From contig CM050666.1 of the NCBI GenBank assembly GCA_027574665.1, forward strand, positions 1,984,001-2,048,000: DNA of 64,000 nt, written 5' to 3'. The notes under the pieces were generated by a model, which worked only from the letters and a program-made list of their open reading frames with translations, did no database searches and was not told the origin of the DNA. Made by a program: the position numbers and the translations under genes. This document shows positions 11,001-23,565 of this stretch, in pieces; position 1 is the stretch's first letter, and each line of letters starts with the position of its first letter. Origin of the DNA: Rhynochetos jubatus. Taxonomy: Eukaryota; Chordata; Aves; Eurypygiformes; Rhynochetidae.

Positions 11001-14000
11001 GATTTATCAAGTCCAGGGACTTCTCTCTCTCCCTCTTTTCTTTATTTGAAGCTAATATATCCTGAAGGGAGGGAGGAATTAATAATGGTAATTACAGCAG
11101 CTCACAGTCCTGAGTGGTAGCATTAACCACATGTGCCGTGATGGATGGTGGGAGACTGCTCTGCTAGGAGGAAGCTGGATGTGAAGATGACCTGTTGGAC
11201 CTGCTCTCCGACCACCACCCATGGGGTGGGACAGCAGCTGCTGCCAGATGTGAGGCAGGAGATTGGCAGTAGGAGTGGGCTGAGATTTGTCATCATTTGA
11301 ACTTGGGAAGGGATGTCCCTGGGCAGGGATGAGCCTGATCACCACCCAGGCATCATGTGCTGCAGGCAGGCATTGCCTTCCCATTGATTCTAGGCTGGTC
11401 ACCTGCTGCAGGAGCTGGGAGAGACAAGCAAGAGGGCATTGCCAGACACTTCATGTCACACATCTGACTTGCCTTTCTGCTCTGGCCCTTCTCTGTCTAT
11501 CACCCCTCTGCAGACTTTGCCCTGGGGTATCCATGGAGCATGAGAAGGTCTGCAGGGCAGCCCAGCTCTTACCAGAGACCAGCAGCAGTGCATGGCCAGT
11601 ATGGGATTTCACTGTGAGGAGGCAGCGTGCTGGTGCTGCCTTTTCCTGCCTGTGGTGTGGGATTTTCCCTGCCCATGCACCCTGTGCAGGCAAGTCCCTG
11701 GGGAGCTTCCTAGGCTGGGCTGGTGGGCTGCATCACTCCACTCTAGCCCCTGCTCCCCCCACACCTGCACTCTTCTGTGGAGACCAACATCTGCCAAATC
11801 CTTCTCTTGGGTGGTTCAATTTCAATCCACAAAATGAATTTTAGCCCCTCGGAGTGAGGCAGCAAAGGGATTCTGCCAGCCAAACCCATCTAGGCATTAT
11901 GGGTGTGTCAGCTCTTGTAGCTAGGGCTTGGAGGCAGAGTCTGGCTGAGGGCCTGGGGCTTGCAACTAAGACTTGAAGACGTAGTATCTTCAGGTTTGAT
12001 GTCACCTGCAAGACAGATGAACCATTTCTCCTGGTCTTAGCAAGAACCAGTTCGATCATGACACAATTTCTGCTGCTGGGGCACAGGCTGTGCTTGGAGG
12101 GAAACATGGTGTCTAGAAAAGAAGCAGTGTTTTTTTAAACAATGCCCCCAAGTCAGCAAGCACTATTCTGATTTTCCTGAGACTGTATCCACTCCTGTGT
12201 GCAGCAGAGGGTGGTTCCAAGCACTGGGAAGAGGTTTTGTGTGGGGCGGGAGTTGCTGCCGGAGCTCAAGCAATGCTCCTGCCTGGGCTTTGCTGACCTG
12301 CTCGATGGGTGGTGTTGTGTCTGCATATTGGGCCCTTTTTCTCCCAGGTCAGAAGGGAGCACCAAGGGAGCAGCACAGCCAAAGAGAGACATTTATATAA
12401 GTGGCACAATAAATGAATCTGAACTGCCTCCTGGGAACCAGCCCAGAAGAGACTGACTTGACTTGGCCAGGGCTTTCTGGTGGGAAATGTTCTTCTTTCG
12501 CTTTATTTATTTTTGGATTTCCAAGTGTTTTGCTAGGCTTACAATTAATCCTAAGCTTTTGGATGGCCAGCTGGGCTGTGGGGATAAAGTATTCTTCAAA
12601 ACAGTTTGCTTGGTCATTTCCTGAGGACCTTGGATTTACTGGAGTTTGGGAGAGCTTCACCTGGGGCATGTGCACTCGCCGCTCTTGATGGAGAAGAGGT
12701 ATTGGTGGCTGCAGCCTGCACAGGAAAGGTGGTTGGAGAAGCCACTTGACACTCTCCCATCAGATGGACAGGGAATTTGCTCTCACTTAAAAAGAAGTGG
12801 TGGCCAGTATGTTGCTGGGAGCTGGCACATAGGGAAGGAACCGATCGTGTATTGCTGCATGCATGAGTTAGTGGCAAGTTGGCATGGTACATGTTGCATG
12901 GGTGTTAGAACTAGCTTGACCCTCACCCGGGTGCAACTGGGATGTTTTTATTGTCATAAGGATCCCTCAGAACAGCTTTTTCCTGCTGCAGTCTTGCCAC
13001 CTGTGTAGCATTATGTGAAATGTCTTGGGATTGTGCTGTGATGGATGGGCTTGCAGGGCTGGCAGGCAATAAGAGGAGCTGTGCTGGGCTCCCTGGGACT
13101 CCCTGCACTGCACAGTCTCTGCTTTTGGTGCTGGAGGGGGATCCCAACCCTCTGATGTATTCAGTGCCTGCCTTTTGATCTTGTTTTATTGCCAAATGCT
13201 CGGTGGGTGCTAGCCAAGGCAGTTCCCTCTGTGCTGTGGACTCATTTCCCTGTCTGCACCCTCTTGACTCCTCTTGCTGTAGCTAAGATGGACCCTCTGG
13301 AAGTGTTTGAGCTGTGTTGATTTTGGCTGTATTTCTGAGTCTTTCTAGCTTGCTCTCTCTTCCTAAAATGAAGGTTTCACTGCTGCTCATCTGAGCATGG
13401 CTCCCTTGCCATGCACATTGGTGCCCTGTTTCCTGCTCATAAGCCACCCAAGGGCTCAGTGGGGGGAAACTGCTGATGCCAAAACTCCTAAAAACCCCAG
13501 TAATGAGTTTACAAGTTTGGAGGCTGCTCTGCTTATGGCATGCCAGTGGGAAACGGGTGTAGTTGAGCTTAGGCATCTGCTGCTGTCTGCTGCAATGCAG
13601 ACAAGGTATGGGACAGTGAACGGAGCACAGGGTCACCTGGTCAGGGTGCAAGGTCCAGCTCTGCCTGTAACCTGCTGTCAGGCAAATGATTTAGCATGTG
13701 ACACACAGAGGCCACGGGCCAGCGGCTCCCACTGCCCCTGTGTGTGACTGAGGCATGCAGCCTCCTGATAAATCCTCATCAGCATATCGTTGTCCTTCTA
13801 TCCAGAGAGGAGGGTGACAATCATTATATCTGCCTTCCCCCCTGCCTGTCCCCACATCCCCTGTGTCCAGAAGAGACAGACTGTAGACTGAACATCCCCA
13901 GGGAGGGGTTCAGGCAAGCTGATGGCCTGCAGTACTTAAGGTACCAGGTCCAGTTGCTCTGGACCTGGGGAATGCAGTGCCGGACTGCTAAAAAAAGACA

Positions 14001-17000
14001 TGCAAGCTCTCCCTGCACACAGGGCTGGGACAGAGCAGGCGTTTACTGCTCTCTAAACCTGAGAGCTCCTGTGAATTAAAGCAATGAGCCTGACACTTGG
14101 CACCAGGAGACATGGGAAGTGATAATGGGAGACAGGGCTATAATGGCACAGGAATCTTTCAGTATGATGGGAGCTAAATGACACGGTGAGGAAAATTGCA
14201 CCTCATTGTGAATGTCAGAATTGACAGAGAGGAAAAGGAGATGAACAGTGTTTGAAAGTGCACCCCAACAGCTCCTGTAGAAGAGCCTTGGCCCAACTTT
14301 GGCTCAGGCTAGAGCCAGCCTGCCAGAGCAGCTCGTGTGACCCCGCTCCTTGCTTCCTCCATACCTCTCATGCTTGGAAAGGATGTGGTGATGGGAATGA
14401 TCAATTGTTTAGGCCAAGTGCGTGTTCATGCAGCCTTGCAGGAGCCCTCCAGGCCTTTCTGGATTGTGAGGCTCTATGCATGGTTGTAAGGCCAATATGC
14501 CCATCGCAGAGTGTGGATGTGCTGGGGTGCATGATACCGTGTGCACACGTGGGGCTGTGTGACCAGAAGCTCTACATGGGTTTGGACCAGCAAGCAGGGC
14601 ATGATGAGTGCTGCATGATGGGCTGCCTTTGTTTCTGTCATGGGACAGGGGTGAAAATGATCATGGGATGAGCCCATGGCTTGTGAAGGGGAAGGGGCTG
14701 CAGCTTGTTTGTCATCCAAAAGAGACAGGAAGATCAGAGACATGGAACACAAATAATTAAACAAATGGCTATGCTGAATACAGGATAATGGCAGGCTCTG
14801 ACTAGCATCTAGGCAGCAGTCAGCATTGCTATCTGTTGGCAGGGGCTGAGCCCTGTGTGATCTGGTGGCTTTGGAGCTGATGAGGCAAAAGGCTCAGCAC
14901 TGAGAGAAGCATAGTGGTGCTCCCTGTCCTCACCTGCGTGCTGGGCTACAGGGGAGCTGGAGCACATCTTGGTGTGGGGCACTGGTGGCTGGAATGGAAG
15001 CATGTGTGAATGGGGATAAAAACTAGATGAGGAGAAAATGGAAATTCTGTATGTAAATCAGTGGTGCCTCTCCCCTTGGACAGTCATGGTTCCTTCCACA
15101 TCCTTCTCTCCAAAAAGACTTAAATTACTGAGGACACAGAGAGATTGACATCAATAGTGCTCAAAGGGGCTAGAGCCACTTGATGTCAAAGGGAGATGGA
15201 AAAGATGGGTTGGTATATAGGAGGAAGCATGGTGACAAATGGCACAAGGAGGGTAGCTTGGCTGTTGCTTTTGATGCAACAGCCAGATGGCAACATGCTG
15301 AAATGCGTAGGAGGAGAGCATTTCACTAGCAGGAGAGTCCTCCAGAGCTGCCCCCCACGAGGTCCTACTGAAGGTCCCCTGAAGGTGCAGCAAGGGCCAC
15401 ATGTTTGTATTTTCAGGAAAAAATCCAGCAGTGCCAACCTGCAGGCTCTCCCACTTCTGGCAGGGATGGAGGAGAGCTGAGGCTATGAGACAGCCCTGCT
15501 ACCTGCAGGAATGCAAAGAGGGGTCACCACCAGTGACTGCCAGAGTAGCTCCTTCAGAAAAACCAGCATCTGGTGCCACCAGCCTCGGCACTGCCCTGCT
15601 TTGGGCCCTGCTTTCTCACCCAACAGTTCTCCTCTCAAGCACTGCCACCTTGGTTTCTTGCTTCACAGGAGCTTGCTGAGGGGATGAGACAGTGGGTTAT
15701 TCTTGAAAGCATAACACAAACATCTGGAGAAGCAGAAACAAGGTTTGGGAAACAGGTTATTGAATACACATTTAGCAGTGGTGGATATGCGTTGCTCCCT
15801 GTTACTGAAGGACTGATGCTGAGCTACATGGCATTGCTGAGCTGGGAAACTGGTGCTGCGAGGTGGTCCTGTGCCCACACTTCAGGGGGGGTCCTCTGCT
15901 TCTCCCCCCATGTGTGTTGCTGAAGAGTTTTTCCCAGTGTTTTAGTAGCTTGTGGCTGTGCCTGAGCCCTCTCCCACTGAGAGCCCTGCCTGACTGCTCC
16001 TTTGCTTCTGCTTAGCTGAAGTCAAACCCTTCCCTTTCAGGTGATTCACTCATGGCTTGATCATTTGAATTTGTAATAGTCCTCCTGCACACGCTATAAA
16101 GAGTATTTAATGTGCAGTGCTTTGCTGAGTCTGTAGCCTGTGGAGCTTTTTTGTGGAGATTCTTTGTGTCCTCCCTGGACACATTATTGGACCGATACAG
16201 TCTCAGGCACACTGTTGAAAGCAGACGTCATGCTAGTTATGACAGAAGTGCCTACATTGCTTTTTCCTAGGATGCATCCAGTCCTGGCTGTTCCTCAGAT
16301 GGAGTAATGGAGGTAATGCTGGCTACCTCCTTGGTGCCCTGGACTGTCCTACAGATGCATGGCCAAAACTTCATCCTTTCCATTGCTGGTGGTCCTCTCG
16401 GAACTAAAGGCCAATGTGGAGAAGTTGCATGGTGCCACCTGAAAGGGTCCCTCTGTCCTGGTGGGCACAGGGTGTTTGTGCTCCCTGTGCAGCAGGTTGG
16501 CAGCAGTTCATCCTGAACGACTGCCTGACTCCTCAGGGCAGCATGCGGAAAGATGCAAATTTAACCTTTGAATTTACTGTGCTGTGTTTTTCTTGGGAAA
16601 TGTCACTCATGGCATCAAGCTGGGATTGCCTGGTCTCGAGAGGGGAGTGGGCATCAGTGGCATATGCTTTCTCTCTGAGGATGGATCCAGCCAGCCAACA
16701 ACATGGGGAACTGGGTCCTCCTGGGAGTCTGTGGATGCTCCCTGTGAGCAGAAGCTCCCATGCCCTGGAAAGTGCTGGGAGCTTGTGTGCTCTCCCTTGC
16801 TGTCAGCAGAAGCTGCCCCGAACCGATGTGATGTGATGGGTGGAACATGTTTTGGTGACTTGAGCTGGCTCCTGAGTGACATAAGGAGAATCATGTCCCC
16901 GTCGTCAGGCGTTGGGCAGGGGAGCTGTCATCAGTGACACATCTCATACAACTGCGTGAGGCTCATGGGAGCCAGTGCCAGAGAGGGCTCCTCTGCCTCG

Positions 17001-20000
17001 AGGGAGGGAGTGCTGGGAGGGTCAGGTCCAGACATGCAGCTGCAACAGTAGGGAGCTCCCTGTTTGATTGAATGTGCAGTACACAAAGACCTGAAGGGAA
17101 TCCCATCTGTCCAAGCTAGCAGTGACTGATAGGACTGTTCTAGCTCAGACCAGAGACTAAAATGAAGTGTTAAATTTACAGGCTGCCCCTGGGAGGTACC
17201 TAAGGAGCAAAAAAACTGCAGGTGTGATTGCAATGCAGGCAGGAGTGACTGTGCAAAGACAGATTTCAGAACAGGTGAATAATCAAAGACTGTTTCAACA
17301 TCGCTGGAGGGCTTTGTTCTGGTTGTTGGACCATCCATGTCAAAGCCTTTCTTGCCACATCAGCTCTGTTGCTTTTATGAGCTCCAGGATATTCCATATC
17401 CATATTGTGAATATACCTGTATCTACAGCATTTCCACCATACCTGTGTGGGTTGTCCTATCTTCAGGTGTGGCTTTGGGGAGGCAGAATACACCCGAAGA
17501 GCACTGTGAATGGCTCTGGTTGTGTGGCTCTGGTGCAGAGTGTTCCCTGCAGCTTTTTGCAGAGTGATTACAGTTACCAGTACAGATCTGTCTTTGTTTA
17601 GGACAAATGCTTCAGGGTCAGCAGAGCAGGAACTCTCAAAGAACAAGCCAAGGTGTGCAGCTGAGCTCTCCTCCCGGACCCTCCGATAATAGCCAGCATG
17701 GGCAGCTCCAGGCTAGCAAGACCCTGAAATAACAGAGCAGAGCGCAGCCTGACTTCACAAGCATCCCTAAAAATAGCAAGACAGGATGTCCATGTGATGG
17801 GTTTCAATAGGAAAATAGATTCATTTCCCAGCTCCCAGAGGGGTTTTTGGAAACAGCAGAGAGTAAATAACGGTTTTGAAAGTGATGACAAATACCTTGG
17901 AGGTGCCCTTCCGAACAGCCTTAACTGTTTGAAATTACACTCACATCTCTAGTGGCCCTGAGAAGGAGAGCGTGAGGCCCTGAAGATGTCCAGATCTAGT
18001 GTGCTTTTATTTGCTTGGGTGCTAATTAAGAGAATGTCGAAGCTCTGCTATGTATTCTGCAACTCTCTGTAAATTCAGATAAGAGCCATTACAAATCCAT
18101 CACAAGGTGTATTAAAATCTCCTTAATTAATAAACAATAAACACAGCAGTCTCTGGGAGAAGGGCCATGTGCACTGGAGAGGAAAGTGGGACAGGGATGG
18201 ATGCCAAGTTGAGGAGCAATGGGATGAGGTGGGGAGGATGCTGACCACTCGGTCTCATCCCCCAGGAGCAAGGCAGTGCAGCAAAGGCAGTCATGGCAGT
18301 CTCTGCACAGGAAAGCTGCTGGTCTCCCTGCTGACAGTTGAGGACTCAAGTTCCTTGTTTTGCCAGATGTGTCCCTGTGGCTGCTTGGGGACCAAAAAAA
18401 CATCCCAGTCTCTTGTTTTGGCAATATGGATGGAAAGATGAGAGCAGTGCAGGGATGGGTTTCCCTGTCCTGTGCAACTTGAGAGTGTATGGCCAGTGTG
18501 GGTGTCACCCAAGGGACACTGGTTCAAGCCCCTGCAGTAAGAAGAGGGCCCTGTACCAGATATAGCCAGAACAGAGAGCCCACCCCAAGGCTACACAGGC
18601 ATTTTGGACTGAAAGATGCTGGAGTATTTACACAAAGAATAGCTCCAAATGGATGTGGGGATAGGAGTGCTATCACCTTAGAGCAATGGTTTGCATGGAG
18701 CATGCGTCTGACTCCACTGGCTAATTGGGATCTGAACTGGCCTAAAGCCTGGGTGAGTGCTTTCACCACTGGGGCAAATTTGGACTTTGCATGCTCCTTG
18801 ACCAGAAGTACCTTCTTGGTCCAGAGACACCCCTTCCAGATCAAAGTTTCATGAAACTAGCACTAATACATGGAGCTTCCACCATATTCGCATTTTCTGA
18901 TAAGAAATCACCTCTCAGAAGGGGAGATCTCACTTGCATAAAGAGAAAGTATGCTGGGGTTTGGGCTACAGTTTGGTTAATACACAGATGCAAGAAGGAG
19001 GTAGATTCCTCTATGGCAAACACATGTCCTGATTTGTGGTGGGTTTATGTCCTGGAAAGCTCTGCAGAGAATTACCCTATTGCAGGTTGAACAGTTCAAG
19101 GAAATGTCATGGGTTGTTCTTTCAGGGAATTCAGACCCTGAGAACAGGGACTTTATCATCCAATCATCCTCTGACGAGGAAGGCCCACAGGCTTTCTGAG
19201 TGACATGGAGCAGTTTCCTCTCCTTTGTCTCCAAATCTTTTTGCAATAGCTCACTGACGAATATTTTCATTTCAGGAAGCCTTTCCTCTTCCATCTGAAT
19301 GCTGTGCTGGTGTCACCCACTGCTATGATACACTGCCTCTAGGGACATAGGGTTTCAACTCACATTACTATGCCTGTACCATGGAGAGAAGTATCAGGCC
19401 AAGACGGACCTAGTCCTCTGCCCCTCTTCTCCATGTTCTTCTTCCAGACTTCCCTGGTCCCCACTGTCTTTAGGACATCAAGGTCAATAGCTAAGATGGA
19501 CATAGCATTACTACTGGGTGGGACTGAAACCAGTAGAAGGAGGTAGCCTGCTTCTACTAAAGATATCTCAATCGATGTCTTGGCATTGATGGGGCAGTTT
19601 CTTCAGGAGCAAGAAGGCAGTTGTGTCTCTTGCTTGGTAGGTTCAGAGGTCTGAGTGTCCATGACAAGGTTTATTACGTGGTTGATCATGATAACATGAC
19701 ATTTGAGCCCATTGTGAAGTATACCTTGTCCAAACTTCCTTTCACTCCCTGCAGTACTCTTAATTTGTGTCAGTTGAGAGCTGATGAGGCGATGTGTGTG
19801 ACAAGTGTCTGGGTGCTTCGCTCACAAATCAGCAGGGCTAAAGCAGAACTCACCAGGCAAAGATGCAAAATCTAAATAATCCTCAGATAACATCATAAAG
19901 CCCTGACAGGCTCCAGACAGGTGGTTTCTAGAATAGACTCTGTTCTCCACCTGCCCTGGTACAGAAATACTGATTTGTCTTCTGCTAGCTGTGCTGGCAG

Positions 20001-21332
20001 ACTGCTTAGCCCCTCATAAACCCATTGTGTCCTTTGATGTCCATTCGTGGCACCTGCACCCGCCCCTGACCATTCCCTGTCCTGGGTGAGCACGTTGGAT
20101 GCCAGGTCTCCTGGCCCTGTGGCACCTTGCAGGGCAGCTGTGACAGCCACGAGTTTGTCTGTTAGGGACAGAGGTTGGGACCTTGGAGTCTGGCCTGAAA
20201 ATGGCAAAATACATACAATTGCTGTGCGTCCGTAAAAAGAGCCTGACTGTTTTCAGGCGTCACTGTCTACAGATTGGAAAGGAGCAGGGGGGATGTGCAG
20301 TGATGACGCTCACATGTACCTCTCCAGCTGTGCTGGCTCGGCTGTCTTCAGCTGTTCCCAAGGCAGCTGTGCAACATGCTAAGTGAACATGTCCCTTATC
20401 CTCAGCAAGGGGACTCTAGGAGGTCATCCCAGCTTACCTCCTTGGGTACCTATATGTTAAAGGTTTCCAGCCACCACTATCTATTGTAACTGGTGACAGG
20501 TCCAGCTTCAGTGACCCAAGACGGGGGCACCCACTCTGCCTGAAAGCTGTGCTGTGGCCTCAGTGCACCCACAGCATCATCAAAGTGCTAGATGTGCAGG
20601 GTTGCAGAGGGCTTTGCATAGGGGCTGCATGTAATGGCAACTCTTCCACAGGTTACGGACCAGGTTAAAGCACTACAGCCTGTCTGCCTCTACACTGCAT
20701 AATGCTCCCACTCTGTCTGTCTGCTAGGAAATTATTTCATCAGGCTATATGTCCAGCCAGGCATGTGGGAACAGCTCTCAGTCCAGCTGCAACCCAGGGG
20801 CTGCTGAGGAGTGCTGGGGCAGCTGTGCCATTGAACCTGGGACAGAGGATGATGCACAGGCTGGAGCAGAGAATGTGGGGCTCTACCTGGAGAGCTTTGC
20901 CTCCTGGATGTGCCTCAGGCTGGCAGGGGGGGCTGGATGTCCTCCAGAGCAAGGTGAGGGGACCCAGGCCCTGTGCAGGGCCAAAGGCTTTCCATCCCAT
21001 GAGTTTTTCTCCCCAGCCTGGCTAAAAACACTGCATAGCAGGTGGGTGGCCTTCCATGAGCTCATGGAGGTTGGCCCTGCCACCAGGACAGCCTGTGCAA
21101 GCTGAGACATGCATGCAGCATCAGATGGTGTGGGCTGCAGGGATGAAGGGGTGTCTGTCCCTGTTCCCATCTTCCTCATGCTGCTTTGCATGGCTCTGGA
21201 GATAGTTTACGTCTGCTGTGTGATATCTGATCTGTGTGTAATGTGTGCAGGTCCCCTGCTGTCTGATGAGAGATGGGGGCTGCTTACTTAAAACCACAAA
21301 CACTAATTACTTAGTGTTATGGCACTGCTAAG
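8011..21332. other. Non-coding stretch, no supported gene
   Basis: About 13.3 kb without recognisable exon, RNA gene or young repeat. Open frames up to about 185 codons occur on both strands but overlap each other, start anywhere, are rich in Cys/Ser/Leu/Pro and show no domain. AT-rich sub-blocks that might be conserved non-coding sequence include 8735-9130 and 17990-18145; the rest is moderately GC-rich. It could be intergenic or a long intron. Confidence 0.5.
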
Positions 21333-22570
21333 ATCATACAATCATACAATCATAGAATGGCTTGGGTTGGAAACGCTCTTTAAAGATCATCTAGTCCAAC
21401 CCCTCTGCAGTGAGAAGGGACACCTTGAACAAGATCGGGTTGCTCAGAGCCCCCTCCAGCCTGACCTTGAATGTTTCCAAGGATGGGGCTTCTACCTCCT
21501 CTCTGGGCAACCTCTTACAGTGTTTCACCACCCTCATTGTAAAAAACTTCTTCCTAATATCTAGTCTGAATCTCCCCTCTTTTAACTTAAATGCATTACC
21601 CCTTGTCCTGTTGCTACAGACCCTATTAAAATGTTTACCCCCATCATTCTTACAGGCCCCCTTTAAGTACTGGAAGGCTGCAATAAGGTCTCCCTGGAGC
21701 CTTCTCTTCTCCAGGCTGAACAACCCCAACTCACTCAGCCTCTCTTCATAGGAGAGGTGCTCCAGCCCTCTGATCATTTTTGTGGCCCTCCTCTGGACCG
21801 ACACCAGCAGGGCCATGTCTTTCTTGTACTGAGGGCTCCAGAGCTGGATGCAGTACTCCAGGTGGGTTCTCACCAGAGCAGAGTAGAGGGGGAGAGTCAC
21901 TTCCCTCAAACTGCTGGCCACGCTTCTTCTGATGCAGCCCAGGATATGGTTGGCTTTCTGGGCTGCACATGCACGCTGCAGGCTCATGTCCAGCTTTTCG
22001 TCCACCAGTACCCCCAAGTCCTTCCCCACAGGGCTGCTCCCAATGCCTTCATTCCCCAGCTTGTATTGATACCGGGGCTTGCCCCGACCCAGCTGCAGGA
22101 CCTTGCACTTGGCCTTGTTGAACCTCATGAGGTTCATATGAGCCCACTTCTCAAGCTTGTCCAGTTCCCTCTGGATGGCATCCCCTCCCTCAGGCATGTC
22201 AACCACACCACTCAGCTTACACACTGCAAACTTGCTGAAGATGTACTTGATTCCGCTATCTATGTCACTGATGAAGATGTTAAACAGTACTGGTCCCAGT
22301 ACGGACCCCTGGGGGACACCTCTTGTCACCGATCTCCATCTGGACATTGAGCCATTGACCACTACCCTCTGGATGCGACCATCCAGCCAATTCCTTATCC
22401 ACTGAACAGTCCACCCATCAAATCCATACCTCTCCAATTTAGAGAGAAGGATGTTGTGAGAGACTGTGTCAAAGGCCTTACAGAAGTCCAGACAGGTGAC
22501 ATCCCAGGCTCTTCCCTTGTCCATTGATGTAGTCACTCCATCATAAAAGGCCACTTTTATGATGCTGTCA
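21333..22570 (-). mobile_element. CR1 LINE, 5'-truncated, RT C-terminal half
   Basis: The 3' end at 21333 has the CR1 octamer tail (atcatacaatcatacaatcatagaatgg on the plus strand). A minus-strand frame of about 390 codons remains open and encodes CR1 [24 protein letters not shown] (motif A), [19 protein letters not shown] (motif B), [63 protein letters not shown] and the C-terminal [11 protein letters not shown]. Full CR1 is about 4.5 kb with two ORFs, so this is the usual 5'-truncated product. At motif C, where CR1 normally has KFADDTKLSG, this copy reads KFAVCKLSG: one codon shorter and without the two Asp, so it could not be catalytic. Homology starts near 22565; a Met further upstream is not a real start. 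Confidence 0.93.
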
Positions 22571-23523
22571 GGCATCTTCATCTGAATTGCCATAGACCTC
22601 TCTTGTACCTCCAGAGACAAGGGACCTCAGTGGTCCTAAGCTACACAGGAGACAGTCCAGTCCTGCGGGATAGCGGGGTAACCCATGTGCAGTCGAGGAG
22701 ATGGTGGCTGGAGCTGGGTTTGGACTGTGAATCTGGGGTTCCTTGCAAGCACCCTGCCCCTCAGGCTGGGTGATGCCTGGGAGGAGAGCAGTGTGCTGTG
22801 TCTGTTGTTGTTTTGTGAGCTGGCAGTGTTTAGCCAACAGTGAAGGAATAGCAAAGGCATCATGGATGGACTAATTCTTGCATTTTCCTTAGGAAGAAAA
22901 AATGATGGGGGAGCCAACTCCTGGCTCATCTGTGCAGAAGCACTCTTGCAGGGGGCTCGGCTGCAAAGGTCTTACACCCATAGCATCCTGCGGTCCAGGC
23001 ATGGGCACATTTGTGTCTTCTCTGACACAGCACATGTGTGCACAGCAGGACTGACAGGTCTCCCATATCTGACAATATATAGTGGTTGCATGCATCCAGA
23101 GCTGGAAGATATTTTGGGTGAGAGCTGCAACTACAGCAAAGCTGCCTGTGCTCTGGGGTTTAAGAATTTCTTCCAAAATTCATTCAGGAGCAAACATGTG
23201 AGCTGCTTATGCACATGTCTAACTGCAGCTGTAAAGGAAAGCAACAAGAGATTTCAAATGGTACTGCCTTTTTTACCATTTCAGGAAGAAGTGTGTCTTA
23301 TTATAATTGCCTTGCTTATTTTGAAGAAAAAACCCACTGTAGTTACTAGAAATGCAATATAGAAATTACTAATTACTACCCTCTGTAGACTAATTTTGAG
23401 GGTAGAAAAAGAATGAGGACTTTAATGCACACTATAATGAATGTCAATCTTTTCTGTTAATGAATAGGAATCACAGTTTGCTGCACATTGTAGGGAAATG
23501 AAAAGCATCCAAAGTTCAATTCA

Positions 23524-23565
23524 CTTTTTTTCTTTTTTTTCCTTCCTTTTTTTTCTTTTCTTTTT
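23524..23565 (+). repeat. Pyrimidine-only tract, 42 nt
   Basis: An uninterrupted C/T run of 42 nt, mostly T with short C interruptions. It could be a degenerate poly-T microsatellite or, if this were an intron on the plus strand, an unusually strong polypyrimidine tract. No suitable AG with coding sequence follows, so a microsatellite is more likely. Confidence 0.7.

Noticed and set aside
11287-11844. A 185-codon plus-strand open frame.
   Set aside because: Cys/Ser/Pro/Leu-rich composition without domains, overlapped by several other frames on both strands; no splice-bounded exon signal.
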